A stretch of 64,000 nucleotides of DNA, from the NCBI GenBank assembly GCA_034401795.1, contig CM067367.1, positions 30,573,337 through 30,637,336 on the forward strand. Reading direction: 5' to 3'. A program made the translations under genes and the position numbers. Source of the stretch: Chaetoderma sp. LZ-2023a. Taxonomy: Eukaryota; Mollusca; Caudofoveata; Chaetodermatida; Chaetodermatidae. The notes beneath the pieces were generated by a model. That model saw nothing but the letters and a program-made list of their open reading frames with translations. It ran no database searches and was not told the DNA's origin. Within the stretch, counting starts at the first letter, position 1. Every line of letters starts with the position of its first letter. Of this stretch, positions 31,146-41,530 are shown one piece after another.

Positions 31146-33239
31146 ATGGCGACGGAGACAGTGCCGCTCTTGCATGCCTTGTGTCCACCGCGGTCCCTAG
31201 GTGGACCGGTGGGAGGCCGGCTAGCCGACCACATGCAAGAGTGGGAACGGTTAACTCAGGACCGTTTAGTCTTGCGATGGCTTTCCGTGGGGTATCATCC
31301 AGAGTGGATGACAGGCCCGCCGTCGCGACTGTCTCTGGTGCCAGTCTGGACTCCCATTCCGAGAGATCCAGATCAAAGGTTGTGTATCGAGGAGGAGATA
31401 AATTCCCTCGTACAAAAAGGAGCTATTCAGCCGGCACAAAGGTGTCCGGGCTTCTATTCAACCCTGTTCTTGGTAACAAAACGCACCGGTGGGTGGAGAC
31501 CGATTCTCAACCTCAAGCCATTGAACAAGTTCATCGAGACGCCCAGTTTCAAGATGGAAACGGTGCGCTCGGTGTTGGCGGGGTTGGAGAGGGGGATGTG
31601 GACGGCGTCGATAGATTTGAAGGACGCTTATTTCCACATCCCCATCCACAGGAGTTTCTGTCGCTTCCTGAGATTTGCATTCCAGGGCAGACAGTGGGAA
31701 TTCAGGGTGTTGCCCTTCGGAATTTCCACGGCTCCTCGGGTTTTCACCCGTGTGGTTCTTGCGATCACAGCATACCTCCGCAGGAGAAGCATAGCAGTCC
31801 ACACGTACATAGACGACTGGCTGTTGAAAGCGCACACCCGGGAAAGTTTGTCCGCCAATCTGGAGATTGTTTTGAAAATTCTCACAGACTTGGGCTGGAT
31901 GATCAATTTCCCAAAATCAGAGCTGACTCCATCCCAGAAGTTTGTTTACCTGGGGATGTTCTTCGATCTGGAGACAGGATATGTTTATCCTACTCAGGAG
32001 AGAGTTCAAATACTCATCTCGTTGATTCAGTCAGTGTGCGACAGTCGTCATGTCCTGGCACGGGTTTACTTGAGAATGCTGGGGTTGATGGTTTCGTTGG
32101 AACCAGTCATTCCTCAGGCCGCCTTACGCAGGCGGCCGATCCAGTTGTTTCTCATGACACAATGGACCCAGAGTACAGGTTCGCTGGACTCGAATGTGTC
32201 AGTGTTGGCGCCTCTGATTCACCACCTGCAATGGTGGTTGAATACAGAGAATCTCTTACCGGGGGTTTTGCTAACCCCTCCCCACCCTCAGGTGACTGTG
32301 TATACAGATGCATCGATGGAGGGCTGGGGAGCTTGCCTGGAAGAATCCACGATATCAGGGCTTTGGAATCTGGAACAGTCACAGGAACATATAAATCTAC
32401 TGGAGCTAAGAGCAGTAGTCCTGGGCCTGGAACATTTCTTACAGAAAGTTCAGGGCAAGATTGTTCTTATTCGTTCAGACAACTCAACAGTTGTGACTTA
32501 CATAAACCGCCAGGGCGGAACGAAGTCGCCCAGTCTCTGTATGATGACATGGAAACTGCTTTGTTGGTGTCTGGATCACCAGATTACCTTGAAAGCAGTT
32601 CATATTCCGGGAAGGTTAAACCTGCTAGCAGACTCATTGAGCCGAAGGATGAGTGTTTTACCCACGGAATGGCAACTAAATCAATGTGTGGCGGATCGTC
32701 TGTTCGACCATTGGGGGAAACCCAACATCGATTTGTTCGCAACGAAGAAGAATGCGAAGATGACGACGTACGTCTCTCCGATTCCGGATCCAAGCGCTTT
32801 CGCAACAGATGCGTTAGCTATCAGCTGGGGGAGAATGTATGCATACGCATTCCCTCCAGCAATCCTGATTCCAAAAATTCTTCAGAAAATCAGACAGGAG
32901 GAATGCCAAGTGCTTCTGATCGCCCCGGATTGGCCAAGCCGATCTTGGTATACGGATCTGCTGGACCTTCTGGTCTGCAATCCGGTTCCTCTGCCTCTGA
33001 TGGACGATATTATCTTCCAGGGCAAGGCCCTTCACAACAATCCGTCAATGTTCAGATTGACTGCGTGGATGTTGTCAAGGAATCTAGAATTAAGGAGGGC
33101 TTTTCTGAGCAAGCAGCCATGTTTATGGCCAAAGCCAGGAGGGGGTCAACCTCCAGAGCATATAATTATAAAATCAACAGATTTGCAGAATGGTGCTCAA
33201 AAAGATGTATTGATCCAATGGATTCATCTATTCAAGTAG
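31146..33239 (+). CDS. DIRS copy B reverse transcriptase-RNase H-Dam-like protein
   Basis: 697 aa from ATG 31146 (MATETVPLL); the frame itself is open from before 31053, overlapping ORF1 in the +1 frame. RT at about residues 60-300: GFYSTLFLVTKRTGGWRPIL, SIDLKDAYFHIPI, FRVLPFGISTAPRVFT and the active site YIDDWLL. RNase H at about 380-510: TVYTDASMEGWGACL, INLLELRAVVLGLE, IRSDNSTVVTYINRQGG and LLADSLSRR supply the acidic residues. A Dam-methylase-like block follows (NIDLFATKKNAK, DALAISWGRMYAYAFPPAIL, LLIAPDWPSRSWYTDLL), with FPP where methylases have (N/D)PP(Y/W). It copies element RNA to DNA. The ATG is absent in copies C and D, so initiation at HMQEWERL or by frameshift from ORF1 is also possible. 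Confidence 0.92.
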   Translation: MATETVPLLHALCPPRSLGGPVGGRLADHMQEWERLTQDRLVLRWLSVGYHPEWMTGPPSRLSLVPVWTPIPRDPDQRLCIEEEINSLVQKGAIQPAQRCPGFYSTLFLVTKRTGGWRPILNLKPLNKFIETPSFKMETVRSVLAGLERGMWTASIDLKDAYFHIPIHRSFCRFLRFAFQGRQWEFRVLPFGISTAPRVFTRVVLAITAYLRRRSIAVHTYIDDWLLKAHTRESLSANLEIVLKILTDLGWMINFPKSELTPSQKFVYLGMFFDLETGYVYPTQERVQILISLIQSVCDSRHVLARVYLRMLGLMVSLEPVIPQAALRRRPIQLFLMTQWTQSTGSLDSNVSVLAPLIHHLQWWLNTENLLPGVLLTPPHPQVTVYTDASMEGWGACLEESTISGLWNLEQSQEHINLLELRAVVLGLEHFLQKVQGKIVLIRSDNSTVVTYINRQGGTKSPSLCMMTWKLLCWCLDHQITLKAVHIPGRLNLLADSLSRRMSVLPTEWQLNQCVADRLFDHWGKPNIDLFATKKNAKMTTYVSPIPDPSAFATDALAISWGRMYAYAFPPAILIPKILQKIRQEECQVLLIAPDWPSRSWYTDLLDLLVCNPVPLPLMDDIIFQGKALHNNPSMFRLTAWMLSRNLELRRAFLSKQPCLWPKPGGGQPPEHIIIKSTDLQNGAQKDVLIQWIHLFK

Positions 33240-34078
33240 TAGCTGATTTCCTCTGTCACCTCTATGATGCCTATAGCCTCAAGCCTAACTCTATTGCTGG
33301 TTATAAGTCAGCATTAATGTCTGTTATTCCTTGCTTGGCTAAGAGGGGAAGTGATGAAGTAAATACATTGAATGTATTAATTAAAGGCATGGGCAATCTA
33401 AGACCAAGGAATCCTCCTGTGATTCCGTCTTGGAGTTTATCGCTAGTGCTTCAAGTACTAGGTGATAAGCCTTTTGAACCACTTAGTTCCATTTCTATGA
33501 AACTATTAACACTGAAGACTGTGTTTTTAATTGCTGCGGCCTCGGCTAGGCGTAGGAGTGAGATTCATGCCTTATCAGCCGAGGATGACCGTTTTGTGGT
33601 TTCAGGGGAAGGCCTTAAGCTGCTACCTAGGATTAATTTCTTGGCTAAAAATCAGTCGTTGAAATATCCAGGTCAACCTATTATTTTGCCTGCTTTAACT
33701 AGATATGATCCGAATTCTAAAGCATGGTGTCCCGTCCGGGCGCTGCGCCGGTACAAACAACGTACGGCGGCATGGCGCACCGACCAGTCAGCGTTATGGT
33801 TGTCATATATTGAACCCCATGGGAGGGCTTCTAAGGACACCATTTCCAGGTGGATTGTGGAATGCATTCAGTTTTGCCATAAATCCGCCACCGGGAAACA
33901 GGTTGACGTGGCCAAGGCTCACAGTGTCCGCGGCGTAGTGACATCCACGGCCCTATTTAATGGGGTCCCTGTGGATGATATTATGTCGGTGGCTCAGTGG
34001 CACTGTGAGTCAAGTTTTACAGACCATTATCTCCGTGACACCTCTAATCCTCTCGCCTTGTCGGTTTTGAAAAAATAA
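33119..34078 (+). CDS. DIRS copy B tyrosine recombinase (YR)
   Basis: Runs to TAA 34078. The proposed start MFMAKARRGS overlaps the RT ORF by ~120 nt, but the frame is open back to 31109 directly after the ORF1 stop. Catalytic set: ASARRRSEIHAL (Arg), AHSVRGVV (H-x-x-R), AQWHCESSFTDHYLRD (Trp/His and Tyr). The N-terminal part (SRAYNYKINRFAEWC, IAGYKSALMSVIP) is the core-binding, SAM-like domain of phage-type integrases. It integrates the circular DIRS intermediate. Intact. Confidence 0.93.
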   Translation: MFMAKARRGSTSRAYNYKINRFAEWCSKRCIDPMDSSIQVVADFLCHLYDAYSLKPNSIAGYKSALMSVIPCLAKRGSDEVNTLNVLIKGMGNLRPRNPPVIPSWSLSLVLQVLGDKPFEPLSSISMKLLTLKTVFLIAAASARRRSEIHALSAEDDRFVVSGEGLKLLPRINFLAKNQSLKYPGQPIILPALTRYDPNSKAWCPVRALRRYKQRTAAWRTDQSALWLSYIEPHGRASKDTISRWIVECIQFCHKSATGKQVDVAKAHSVRGVVTSTALFNGVPVDDIMSVAQWHCESSFTDHYLRDTSNPLALSVLKK

Positions 34079-34607
34079 ATCGGTTTATATTTTTTGAGGT
34101 GATTTCCTCATTACTTATATATATCACAATTAATTTATGGAAACACCCGCATTTTTGGGCCTGCATCAGTCTTTACCGATGGGAAGATGATGTCAGCAGC
34201 CATTGTCAACAAGGTCAGTCTTGTTCATGTGTTGTCCGTTGTTGATTGTATTGTCACGATTACCCGTTATTAATATGGTGATGGTTTGTGTATTTGTGTG
34301 GTTCATTGTTGAGAGTTACGAAAATGGAGCTTTTTCGTCTCTGTCCTGTAGTACATGGCACTTGTACGTAGAGAGCGTATAGGACATTGAGGTCAGTCGA
34401 CTCTTCCTCCCAGGAAGGAGGGGGGGAGCGCATATGACATTCGGTCATCTCTCATACATCGGTGGTGTTATCCGATGGTTAGTCAAATCCTGACTGTTTT
34501 TTCTTACAGTTTCAGAAGTTTAAGTGCCTTAAACGCAGAAAAGCGTATAGGGATGAGCTGGTCTTTTGACCTCGCCTCCCTCCCGCCAGATTCACTTTCG
34601 AATTCTG
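34079..34607 (+). other. DIRS copy B 3' untranslated region
   Basis: Same content as in copy A. AATAAA at 34074-34079 overlaps the YR stop. Confidence 0.7.
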
Positions 34608-34707
34608 GCAATATCAAAAGTATTAGGGAGGTAAGTATACTCTTGAAGTGAAATAAACGAAATCTAGGATTTCTTTTTTCACGAGAGAGTTGATACTTAC
34701 CTCCCTA
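34608..34707 (+). repeat. DIRS copy B internal complementary region (ICR)
   Basis: Complement of the left tip (AGTATACTCTTGAAGTGAAA) joined directly to the complement of the right tip (TAAACGAAATCTAGGATTTC). Identical junction to copy A. Confidence 0.95.
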
Positions 34708-34776
34708 GATACGGACCCGGCCTCTCCACCCCACAGAGGCTCGGTCTTCAGGCTCTTAATAGTTGCATGTGTGTCA

Positions 34777-34992
34777 GCCAATAATCTAGTCAGAGGAAGT
34801 GCTAGTCTGCGCATGCGCGGTGGTGGGGCTGGCATCCGCCAGACTACGCTCTGACTCCCTGCCCAGTAGGGGCACCTAACTGTTTTAAATCTGAGTGTTT
34901 ATTGAGTGAAAGCCAATATTTAGCAATATCAAAAGTATTAGGGAGGTAAGTATCAACTCTCTCGTGAAAAAAGAAATCCTAGATTTCGTTTA
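34777..34992 (+). repeat. DIRS copy B right inverted terminal repeat
   Basis: GCCAATAATCTAGTCAGAGG to CGTTTA, complementary to the left repeat except for the outer ~45-bp tip. Confidence 0.92.
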
Positions 34993-36582
34993 TTTGGTGA
35001 CCAAGTGAAGATTTTTTATTTTTGAAAATTTATCACTGGAATGACTGGCTCAGTTATCGTGCCAGGCATTCCAGTGATAAATTTTCAGAAATAGTCTTGT
35101 CATGGTCTGCAAGTGAACGTTTCTGTATAAGAATCAGAAACCATTTTTGGCTGGCGTGAGAGTTAATAATTACCCTCAGTCTATAATATATGAAGAAATA
35201 ATCTGTACTATTTGGGACTTTGATTTACCTCGCCCTGTAGCGGAGATTGGTGTTTAGTTTGGGTCAGGCTGTGGCAGATTCTCGAGGACTATTGATCCAA
35301 CTTGATTCAAATGTTAACCCTTTAACACTCAAGTCGACCAAAAATGGCTTCTGTAGCGGTCTTGAGAAATATACATTTTCAAACTAAGAGAAGACTCTTT
35401 GAAAATTTACCACTGGATTAACTAGTTCGATAATGTACCCAGTCATTCCAGTGGTAAATTAAAAAAGAAATCTCATGATCTGCAAATAGATATTTTCTAT
35501 GAGAAAATTTAAATGTTCTTGAACAAATTTGAGGGTTAAAGTGTTAATCGTCACGATTTGTAAAAATATCTAAATTTTTGTTCAATGAATCTTCATTTAC
35601 AGTTCAAGATACGATTCCCTTTTGAAAATTCACTACTGGAATGACTGGCTCGGTAATCGAGTCAGTCATTCCAATGGTCAATTTTCAAAACTATTTTTCT
35701 CTTGGTATTCCAAATGGACATTTCTCAAGAGCACTGCAAAGGCTGGGTGTGGCCGGCTTGGCCATTAATGTGTTAGCATACAGTACATTTCAGAAATAAA
35801 CTAACTGGTTTCCAACACAGAATAAAATATACTGTTGAATATTTGGAATATAATTGAATTGGATGACACCGCTGCCTAAGGCATTGCTTCCTATACAATT
35901 ATATTCAAAATATTCAGCAGATCATTTCTTGCATCATGTTCAAAATTGTACTAAGAAACACATTTCTTTTCTTTTTTTTGATTTGGAAATATGTTGTTAT
36001 TTCTGAGGTTTACTGTAAGAAAGGTTAATGATAAGTGATGATTTATAAAACTTTGGTTTCGATTCGTAATAAAAATCTGAGAAATCGTAAAAAGACGTTG
36101 ATGAGCGTCAGCAACCCCTCATTAATATAGGGATCCATTTTTATCTATGCCCCACCCATTTCTAACTAAGCTCCACCCACTTTGTACAGTTTAATCGCTT
36201 TATAAACTTTGAACCCTGAATTCCCAAGATTGCCAATTTCAGTGTAATTATGAAAGTAATCTGTTGAATATTTTGAAAGTAATTTTTTACCTGGGAGTAA
36301 AATTAGTTTCAAAATGTTCAACAGAATGCCTTTTATATTGTAAATTCATCAAAGACATACAATTTGTACACATTTGTGATGGACATGTTGAGTTTTGTGA
36401 TGGAGCTATGTCATTCTGATTGTGATGTCAGCTAACATGTGACATAATTGATTATGACATCAGATGCTTGAATGACAGATCAGGTCACACAATTACAATA
36501 GTCTCACAACATTTGAACTGTTTCGCTACTGGTGCAAGCCACCAGACAATAATTTCTTTGAGCAAAAACTCTTGACGTGATG
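34993..36582. other. FCSK intron 3, distal part with hairpin MITEs
   Basis: Family-1 copies: 34993-35170 (right part of the copy split by DIRS B), 35314-35547 (TTAACCCTTTAACACTC to GTTAAAGTGTTAA) and about 35558-35775. Family-2 hairpins (TTGAATATTTTGAA-type ends): 35832-35920 and 36268-36336. No ORF. Confidence 0.75.
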
Positions 36583-36663
36583 AATATTTTGAAAACAATT
36601 TGACTGAAAGTTGTTGGTGGCTTAGCCACCAACAACTTTCAGTCAAATTGTTTTCAAAATATT
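36583..36663. repeat. Perfect 81-bp palindrome, family-2 hairpin
   Basis: The 40-bp left arm 36583-36622 and 40-bp right arm 36624-36663 are exact reverse complements around one T. The arms read AATATTTTGAAAACAATTTG, then ACTGAAAGTTGTTGGTGGCT. It lies 119 bp before exon 4. Degenerate relatives are at 17.3, 35.8, 36.3, 49.2, 50.0, 54.7 and 55.5 kb. Confidence 0.95.
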
Positions 36664-36782
36664 TAGCAGCTCCGGAGATATGACTACTGGAATATGTCGC
36701 TTGTAAAAACTCAGCTGTCAGACGGTTAAGGCAAGACATTATAATGTATCAATAGTATTTATAGCAGTTGATTATTTTTCAG

Positions 36783-36908
36783 GGTCGTCATTATGCATAT
36801 GATCCTTGTGGTCGACCTTTTGTGACCTTTCCAGTACAACCTAAAGACTCGATGTATGAAAGCCTCACCTGTCACATAGACATCTTAATTAGGCTGATGT
36901 CAGAACAG
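36783..36908 (+). CDS. FCSK: L-fucose kinase, coding exon 4
   Basis: TTTTTCAG|GGTCGT to GAACAG|GTAATC, 42 codons, phase 0 on both sides: GRHYAYDPCGRPFVTFPVQP, then KDSMYESLTCHIDILIRLM. It matches the fucokinase block G-R-x-[FY]-x-[FY]-D-x-C-G-R-x-F, the most conserved segment of the N-terminal domain. Follows exon 3 without gap, and the next exon continues at the P-x-G-V-W-V-C block. Confidence 0.93.
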
Positions 36909-38774
36909 GTAATCTTTATGATGATGTCATAGCAGGTGGTGTCATACAGTAATTAGGGCTGTAGCAATTCATTGATGGGATGAATCGATGAATTGCAATG
37001 TTTTCATTCCAATGCAATGGTGAATAAATTTTTCAGGAACCACTATACATACGGTAAACAAACATTTCAAATTTCACATACTATTCATTTATTTGTGACA
37101 AAAGAAGTTAAAAATCAGATCTGCAGGCACAGTAACATATTTTAATGTATATTTTCTGCACCCAATAGATAGTATGCAGACTAAAATTTGACACATCTGT
37201 TCAAAAAGTCTTATACAGATGTATATAGTATGCATTTAAATTTTGAAAAACTCCCTAAACGTACATGTATTCTTTAAACAAGCGGAACTCATAACAATAC
37301 CGGTAAATGAATATCACTCACCTACCACAGAAAAAAACAGGACAAAGAAGTGTTAAAAAAGGTAAATCTTGTCAAACCACCTGACATATTTCAAGTTGAA
37401 TACATCCTTAAAGCTGACACGTCATGCTAAAAGAAGCAGTGCTTAACACCTACCAGTAACATAGTGCTAGATGTCTCAATAAATTTGTGTTTTCATTACT
37501 CTATTATGAGTCCAGGTATTGGTAGTTTAAACAAGGCCCACCTAACATTCCTGGAACATTATAAAAGGACTTGTAGTACTCAGAGTTGGCTGGTAGGTGT
37601 TGGTGTGAGCACTTGCCAGATAAGTAAGACGCGGGCAACAGCTCTGCATATCGCTGTGCTGTGTGGTGCTTACCGGTCAAGTGCACACGTACCACTCCTG
37701 CGGACTAACTGAGAACGCGCTGTACTGAGTGAATCGTTTTTATAGCAGATGAGAAGTGTTGCACAGGTCATGTTTAATGGATCAATGACCGGACTCATAA
37801 ATAAAAAGCGAAGTTTAATAATAGCACTATGTTACTAGTAAGCATTAAACACTGCTTGGTTTAGCATACAGATCAGCTTTAGCAGATTGTTAATAAACTT
37901 TACACTAACCGGGCTGTCCTAACAGATGAAGTGATTTAGAATACGGCTGAATATTTGTTCGATGTTCGGAAAAATTCATTCTAAATAAGAACCCGTTTTT
38001 GTAAGGTCTATAAAACTTCCTGCTCACTAATGAAATTTGATGAGGAAATAAAAATATAAATCTTGAAAGTAACAAATTTTGAGTGACTTGATTAAATAAA
38101 TAAAACAAAATCTCACTATGTACAGTGAAATAAAACACTCAAGATTTTGTCACTTATTGCGGTCAGAAATTATAATTTACTAACTACCTAATACAATCTG
38201 GAAACATGGGCGAGTGATGCCGTGTTTGGTACAATAAAAAATAGTGCTTACCAATTTGTTGAATTGATATTTTTAGTCTGAATTTTATGACTCGAGACTG
38301 TTCTCTATAAAAATGTGGAACTAAAAAAATATGGCCAATGTTTATCCTAGTCTAGCATATGCACCTCCCGTTTTGGCATAAGTAAAAAAATGTAAACTAT
38401 ATAACGAAATTATTTCTGATGAGGCTATCATCGTACGAGTCAAGATATATAATATTAAAGTAGGTACGTTTTTATTTTCTGGATCAAACGTCAAACTAAT
38501 TGTTTTATCATCATGTTTATTTGTGAGATAGCATCACAGGTTAAGTTTTGCGGTTCCAACGGTAAGTTTACAAAAATATATGTAGTCTCGGCCTGTCAAT
38601 GGAGATTAAATAATTAATTGTTTAGATTTTCTTGGGTAATCTCAATGGTAATGGGTTAAACCAGGTTTGTCCTACCATCGTACTGTCTTGACTAGTGATG
38701 TTATTTTTCCAGAAAAATATTTTTGTGGAAAATTTTCCTAAAATTGGAAAGATATGTGTATATTTTGAACCATA
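36909..38774. other. FCSK intron 4, proximal part
   Basis: Intron 4 is 36909-50182 (13,274 bp). This part has a short imperfect inverted repeat near 36960-37025 (AGCAATTCATTGATGG/GAATCGATGAATTGC) that looks like an end of a small DNA transposon. Nothing else was recognised. Confidence 0.5.
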
Positions 38775-38777
38775 AAA

Positions 38778-38843
<66 letters not shown>

Positions 38844-38965
38844 TGTGCGTGCGTGCGTGCGTGCGCATGGGTGTGTGTGTGGCGCTGTGGGTGTGTGTGT
38901 AGCACTGTGGTCTGTGGGTGTATCACAGTGTATGGGTGTGTGGTAAGTTGGTGGGTGGGTGGGTG
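38775..38965. repeat. (TA)n then (GT)n/(GCGT)n/(GGGT)n microsatellite
   Basis: An uninterrupted TA run to 38840, then GT and GCGT units, and GGTG/GGGT-rich sequence to about 38965. Confidence 0.95.
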
Positions 38966-39358
38966 GGGGCAGGCACTGCAGAGCAGTCTGATTGTTTGTT
39001 TGACAGACTGCCTGCTAATTTTTACCAATTTAAGTGTAAGAAAAAACCAAATGGGTATTTTTAAACAAATTATTTTGAAAGTTTAATGGATAAAGCAACT
39101 GACTCATTACATGTCCTTTACACCGGCTGATTTACATGTGATTAACTGAAGTGAGTAAGTTTCATATTTAGCTCAACAGTTCATTTTTGTCATTACAGGC
39201 CTATTTTGGTGTCTATCAGAGTCATCTTTTATATTCCATCAAATATCAGTTTGGATCAAATAAATCATCATCATCAAATATATAATGACTTACATGTACT
39301 GTCATGTATGCAAATTACTTTTCAATTGTCTGATCATCAGTCATCATTATCAACATCA

Positions 39359-39365
39359 TGTTACA

Positions 39366-39412
<47 letters not shown>

Positions 39413-39569
39413 TCTCATTAGTTACATTCACACATCATCATCCTCATCATAATCATCATCATCATCATCGTCATCATTGTCTCTATTACAAATTAAATTT
39501 TATCATCATCCACATCATCATCATCAAGATACATCATTATCACATCATCTGATCATCATCATCATCATT

Positions 39570-39603
<34 letters not shown>

Positions 39604-39660
39604 GTTACATTTCTGTGACATACATAATTATATTAGTACTATCAATTACACCTAAATGGC
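39359..39660. repeat. (ATC)n / (CAT)n microsatellite field
   Basis: Long CAT/ATC runs at 39367-39412 and 39548-39602 with degenerate ATC-rich sequence between. It borders, and probably extends into, the acidic C-terminus of the hAT transposase on the other strand. Confidence 0.9.
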
Positions 39661-41485
39661 TTAATCATTATGATCATCATGAATATCATCATCGTTATTA
39701 TCAGCATCATCATCATCATCAACGTCATCTATATCATCTTCATCAACATCATCATCATAATCATAGTCATCATCATCAACTTCTATGGCATTGGCATCAT
39801 CTTCATATCGCATAAAAATGTCAACACTGGCGGCTTGGCTGGTTCCAGGCACTGAAGCAGAAAGGACCATACGAGGTTCCTCCTGACATTCACTCATATC
39901 CTGTTTTAACTGGAGTTGGAGGTTATGAGCTACAGACACTAATTTCCTCAGTCTATCAAGTGTCAAGCGGTTGCGCTTTTTTGTCTGAATACTGGCATAG
40001 AGATTCCAGTTCCTCTCACATGGTGCAGCAGATGTTGGCCAAGCTAAAAGACGTGATGCCACATCGGACAGCTGGCATGTTGAGCAAAAGTCTTTCCACC
40101 AAGGCACAGGATCCATTTGTTTTGCCGCTTCCCAAATGAAAGCTCGCACCAAAATACTTCTTTTGGCCCTGTATTCAGCGAGGTCTGATAACAGTCACGA
40201 CATGTAGTGTAGGTATTTTGGCTGATATGTCTTCATTTATATCTGTGGCAGCTGCTATATCCTCCTCTGTGAGACCAAGTTCATCACATGCAAACTGAGG
40301 ATCTAACAAACGCGCAGCCTTTTGGACATTATGTGAACAAAACTCTAATCTTGACTCATAAGCATCCATTAGCTGCCTTTCTTCAGCCTTAGTCACTGGA
40401 GCCAATGGAACCGAAGACTTGAAGTGTTCTCGCAATAAAGCAAACATGTTTGGAACTTCCAACAGCCTTGGCTTATCCAATTCCATCCGTTTGATTGCAA
40501 GCGAAACTGGCTCTAATAATTTCTTTACAGATTCAACCTGTACCCAGAAAACATCTGCATCTAGGAGCTGTTTCCGCATTTGTGGTGTTATAAGTGGCTG
40601 CTTCTAAACACTTTTTGTTCTCTAGAAAACGGTTCAAACTGTCACAAGCTGAACCCCACCTGGTTGCAGCTGGTAATACTAGTGCTACAGTTTTCTTCAG
40701 TTTGTCTTTCTGAATTCTTTCCAGAATGCCTTTTGGAACATGCTTGTACTTAAAGAACTTTATAATGTTTTTGCAAAGCTCAATATGGCGGTGCAGGGAT
40801 CCAATTTTTCCTTAACTAGAAGGTTTAGGCTGTGAGCCATGCATCCATATGTAATTAGATATGGTAATCTTTCGAAAGTATTGTCCATGCCGTTTTCATG
40901 TTACTGGCATTGTCCATTACAAGAGCATGGACGTTTTCAGTGCCCACTTCTTCTATAGCGTCCTTTAGCATGGATGCAATATATTCTGCTGTGTGTCTTT
41001 CTTCTTTACCCTCAACAGACTTGAAGAATATTGGTCCTGGGAACGTAAACATGATGTTTATAATTGGACTCTGATTTATATCTGTCCACCCATCATTTAT
41101 TAGATACAATGAGTTAGCAGCAGCTAGTTTTGCTAGGGAGATGGCATGTACAAACATGTAAAGTGTCGTATTCCTCATCTAATAGATGGTTTGATAATAC
41201 ATGTCGGGAAGGAACCTTGAATGTTGGTCTAATCTGCGCAAAAAACTGTTTCCAGTAATAGTTATCGAGAACACTCAGTGGTGTTGCAGAGGCAGACATT
41301 GCTCTTGCTAACGATTTCTCTAACATCTCCTGTGTGGGCTTAGACATGGTGTCCATGAACGGTTTCACAGACATTTGTCTCATTTTCACAGTGCTGGATC
41401 TTGCGGCTTGAGCAACAGCATATTTCAGTGGCAGTGTGGGTCTGTCTATATTTACAGGCTCTTGACCTTTGGACTGAGGCTCCAT
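39661..41485 (-). pseudogene. hAT-superfamily transposase (DUF659 and hAT C-terminal dimerisation domains), broken
   Basis: Read on the minus strand. 41485-41114 starts after a TTGTAG acceptor-like site with MEPQSKGQ and carries a helical region (NYYWKQFFAQIRPTFKVPS). 41178-40855, in another frame, has the DUF659-like catalytic core: LINDGWTDINQSPIINIMF and ALVMDNASNMKTAW. About 40850-40600 has CMAHSLNLLVK and ATRWGSACDSLNRFL. 40579-40175 and 40152-39661 give the C-terminal dimerisation domain (LASRLLAWPTSAAPCERNWN in place of the usual S-A-x-x-E-R-x-[FW]-S, then KRNRLTLDRLRKL). At least three frameshifts interrupt it. The product ends in an Asp-rich tail encoded by ATC repeat. No BED finger was seen directly upstream. 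hAT transposases cut DNA with 8-bp duplications. Confidence 0.85.
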
Positions 41486-41530
41486 TTCCTACAAAGATTT
41501 ATTAGTAACTCTTTTTTTAGCCCTATTCCC

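Larger units (their letters stand above)
27946..34992 (+). mobile_element. DIRS-type retrotransposon, copy B (complete, all frames open)
   Basis: About 7,047 bp in FCSK intron 3, sense orientation. Left terminal repeat 27946-28139, ORF1, RT-RNase H-Dam-like ORF, YR, ICR 34608-34707, right terminal repeat 34777-34992. No stop or frameshift was found in any of the three reading frames, so this copy may encode everything needed. It inserted into an older family-1 MITE: flank left of 27946 (TCAGATTTGTTCAAGAACAT) and flank right of 34992 (GGTGACCAAGTGAAGA...ACTGGAATGACTGGCTC) are its two parts. Divergence from copy A is small. Confidence 0.96.

Noticed and set aside
37464..37712. Possible exon in FCSK intron 4
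   Set aside because: No match to fucokinase; exon 4 joins exon 5 with nothing missing that this frame could supply.
39206..39855. His- and Ile-rich + strand frames
   Set aside because: Low-complexity reading of (ATC)n. The real homology here is the minus-strand hAT transposase.
176..41485. BED exon at 232-466 and hAT exons at 39.7-41.5 kb as one transposase gene
   Set aside because: They lie on opposite strands 39 kb apart with an unrelated gene and many elements between, so they are different copies at best.
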